DNA of 6,188 bases, taken from positions 1 through 6,188 of the forward strand of contig RFUD01000151.1 in NCBI GenBank assembly GCA_009923125.1, given 5' to 3'. The notes beneath the pieces were generated by a model. That model was not told the origin of the DNA. It made no database searches and saw only the letters and a list, made by a program, of their open reading frames with translations. Of this stretch, positions 5,910 to 6,188 are shown in pieces. A program made the position numbers and the translations under genes. The stretch comes from Planctomycetia bacterium. GTDB taxonomy: Bacteria; Planctomycetota; Planctomycetia; Pirellulales; UBA1268. The number at the start of each line of letters is the position of its first letter. Position 1 is the stretch's first letter.

Positions 5910-6188
5910 ATGGACGGCAGCACCGGCAGCGACTTTTTCAACCTCGACCGGTTTCGCTTCTCCTCGCGGCAACTTCGCCGCGGCTTCAAGCGGCGCATGA
6001 CGGCCGCCCTCAAAAAGACCGGCCACAGCCTGTCGTCGGAAACGCTCGAGCCGCGGTCGATGATGGCCGTCACGCCGCCGTCGATCTCGATCGACGACGT
6101 CACGATCACCGAAGGCGACGCCGGCACGAAAAACGCGGCCATCACCCTGCGGCTCTCACAGGCCGCGTCAAGCACGGTGAGCCTGCGG
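5910..6188 (+). CDS. N-terminus of a planctomycete LEPR-type surface protein with Calx-beta repeat (3' end off window)
   Basis: Ninety-three codons are open to the window edge, so only the N-terminus is visible. Residues 1-40 are polar and basic (SSRQLRRGFKRRM at 18-30). TLEPRSMMAV follows (45-54), matching the LEPR-XLL type of N-terminal signature found in very large planctomycete surface proteins; here the usual LL is MM. From about residue 56, PSISIDDVTITEGDAGT (57-73) and AAITLRLSQAASSTVSLR (76-93) fit the first strands of a Calx-beta-like domain. Such domains bind calcium in some proteins and act as stacked adhesion modules in many large bacterial exoproteins. No ordinary hydrophobic signal peptide is seen, which I believe is common in this group. 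The strong ribosome site supports the start. Full length, number of repeats and export route cannot be told from here. Confidence 0.85.
   Translation, partial: MDGSTGSDFFNLDRFRFSSRQLRRGFKRRMTAALKKTGHSLSSETLEPRSMMAVTPPSISIDDVTITEGDAGTKNAAITLRLSQAASSTVSLR

Noticed and set aside
1..6188. CRISPR array, tRNA or rRNA gene, insertion sequence
   Set aside because: No regularly spaced repeats, no cloverleaf or conserved rRNA segments, and no transposase or terminal inverted repeats were seen.

Overview
The window is GC-rich bacterial DNA, most likely from a planctomycete (perhaps a Pirellulales-type genome). Two proteins point there. The plus-strand gene at the right edge carries an LEPR sequence followed by the start of a Calx-beta-like repeat. 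The gene at 4380-5396 is a secreted, Cys- and Pro-rich protein with an aromatic FGFYGTQWRTWPG motif of a kind I associate with planctomycetes. The assignment rests on recalled family features, not on a search.

Layout. Positions 1-1478 (minus) hold a GT4-type glycosyltransferase with the start of a second C-terminal domain; its 3' end lies beyond the left edge. Positions 1571-4140 (minus) hold a complete three-gene ABC importer in the order ATPase, permease, lipoprotein substrate-binding protein. It belongs to the SsuABC/ThiXYZ/Tau/nitrate class and is tightly packed: a 4-base ATGA overlap, then a 24-base gap. The glycosyltransferase lies 92 bases downstream on the same strand and may be co-transcribed or have its own promoter. 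Positions 4141-4379 are non-coding and dense in inverted repeats, and could be a structured leader, an interspersed repeat or both. Positions 4380-5396 (minus) encode the Cys/Pro-rich exported protein. Positions 5397-5909 are a non-coding region between divergent genes. Positions 5910-6188 (plus) are the first 93 codons of a putative large surface protein.

How the genes work together. The ABC genes form one uptake system whose binding protein resembles the NMT1/THI5 group, which binds thiamine-pyrimidine precursors and related small molecules. I see no TPP riboswitch upstream and no thiamine gene nearby, so the substrate is open. The glycosyltransferase has no evident functional link to the importer. 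The two divergent genes on the right both look exported and could share regulatory DNA.

No CRISPR array, tRNA, rRNA, transposase or phage gene was seen. I do not see a clearly new multi-gene system. The best leads are the structured region at 4161-4267, the long hairpin inside the ATPase gene, the Cys-periodic exported protein and the two-domain glycosyltransferase.
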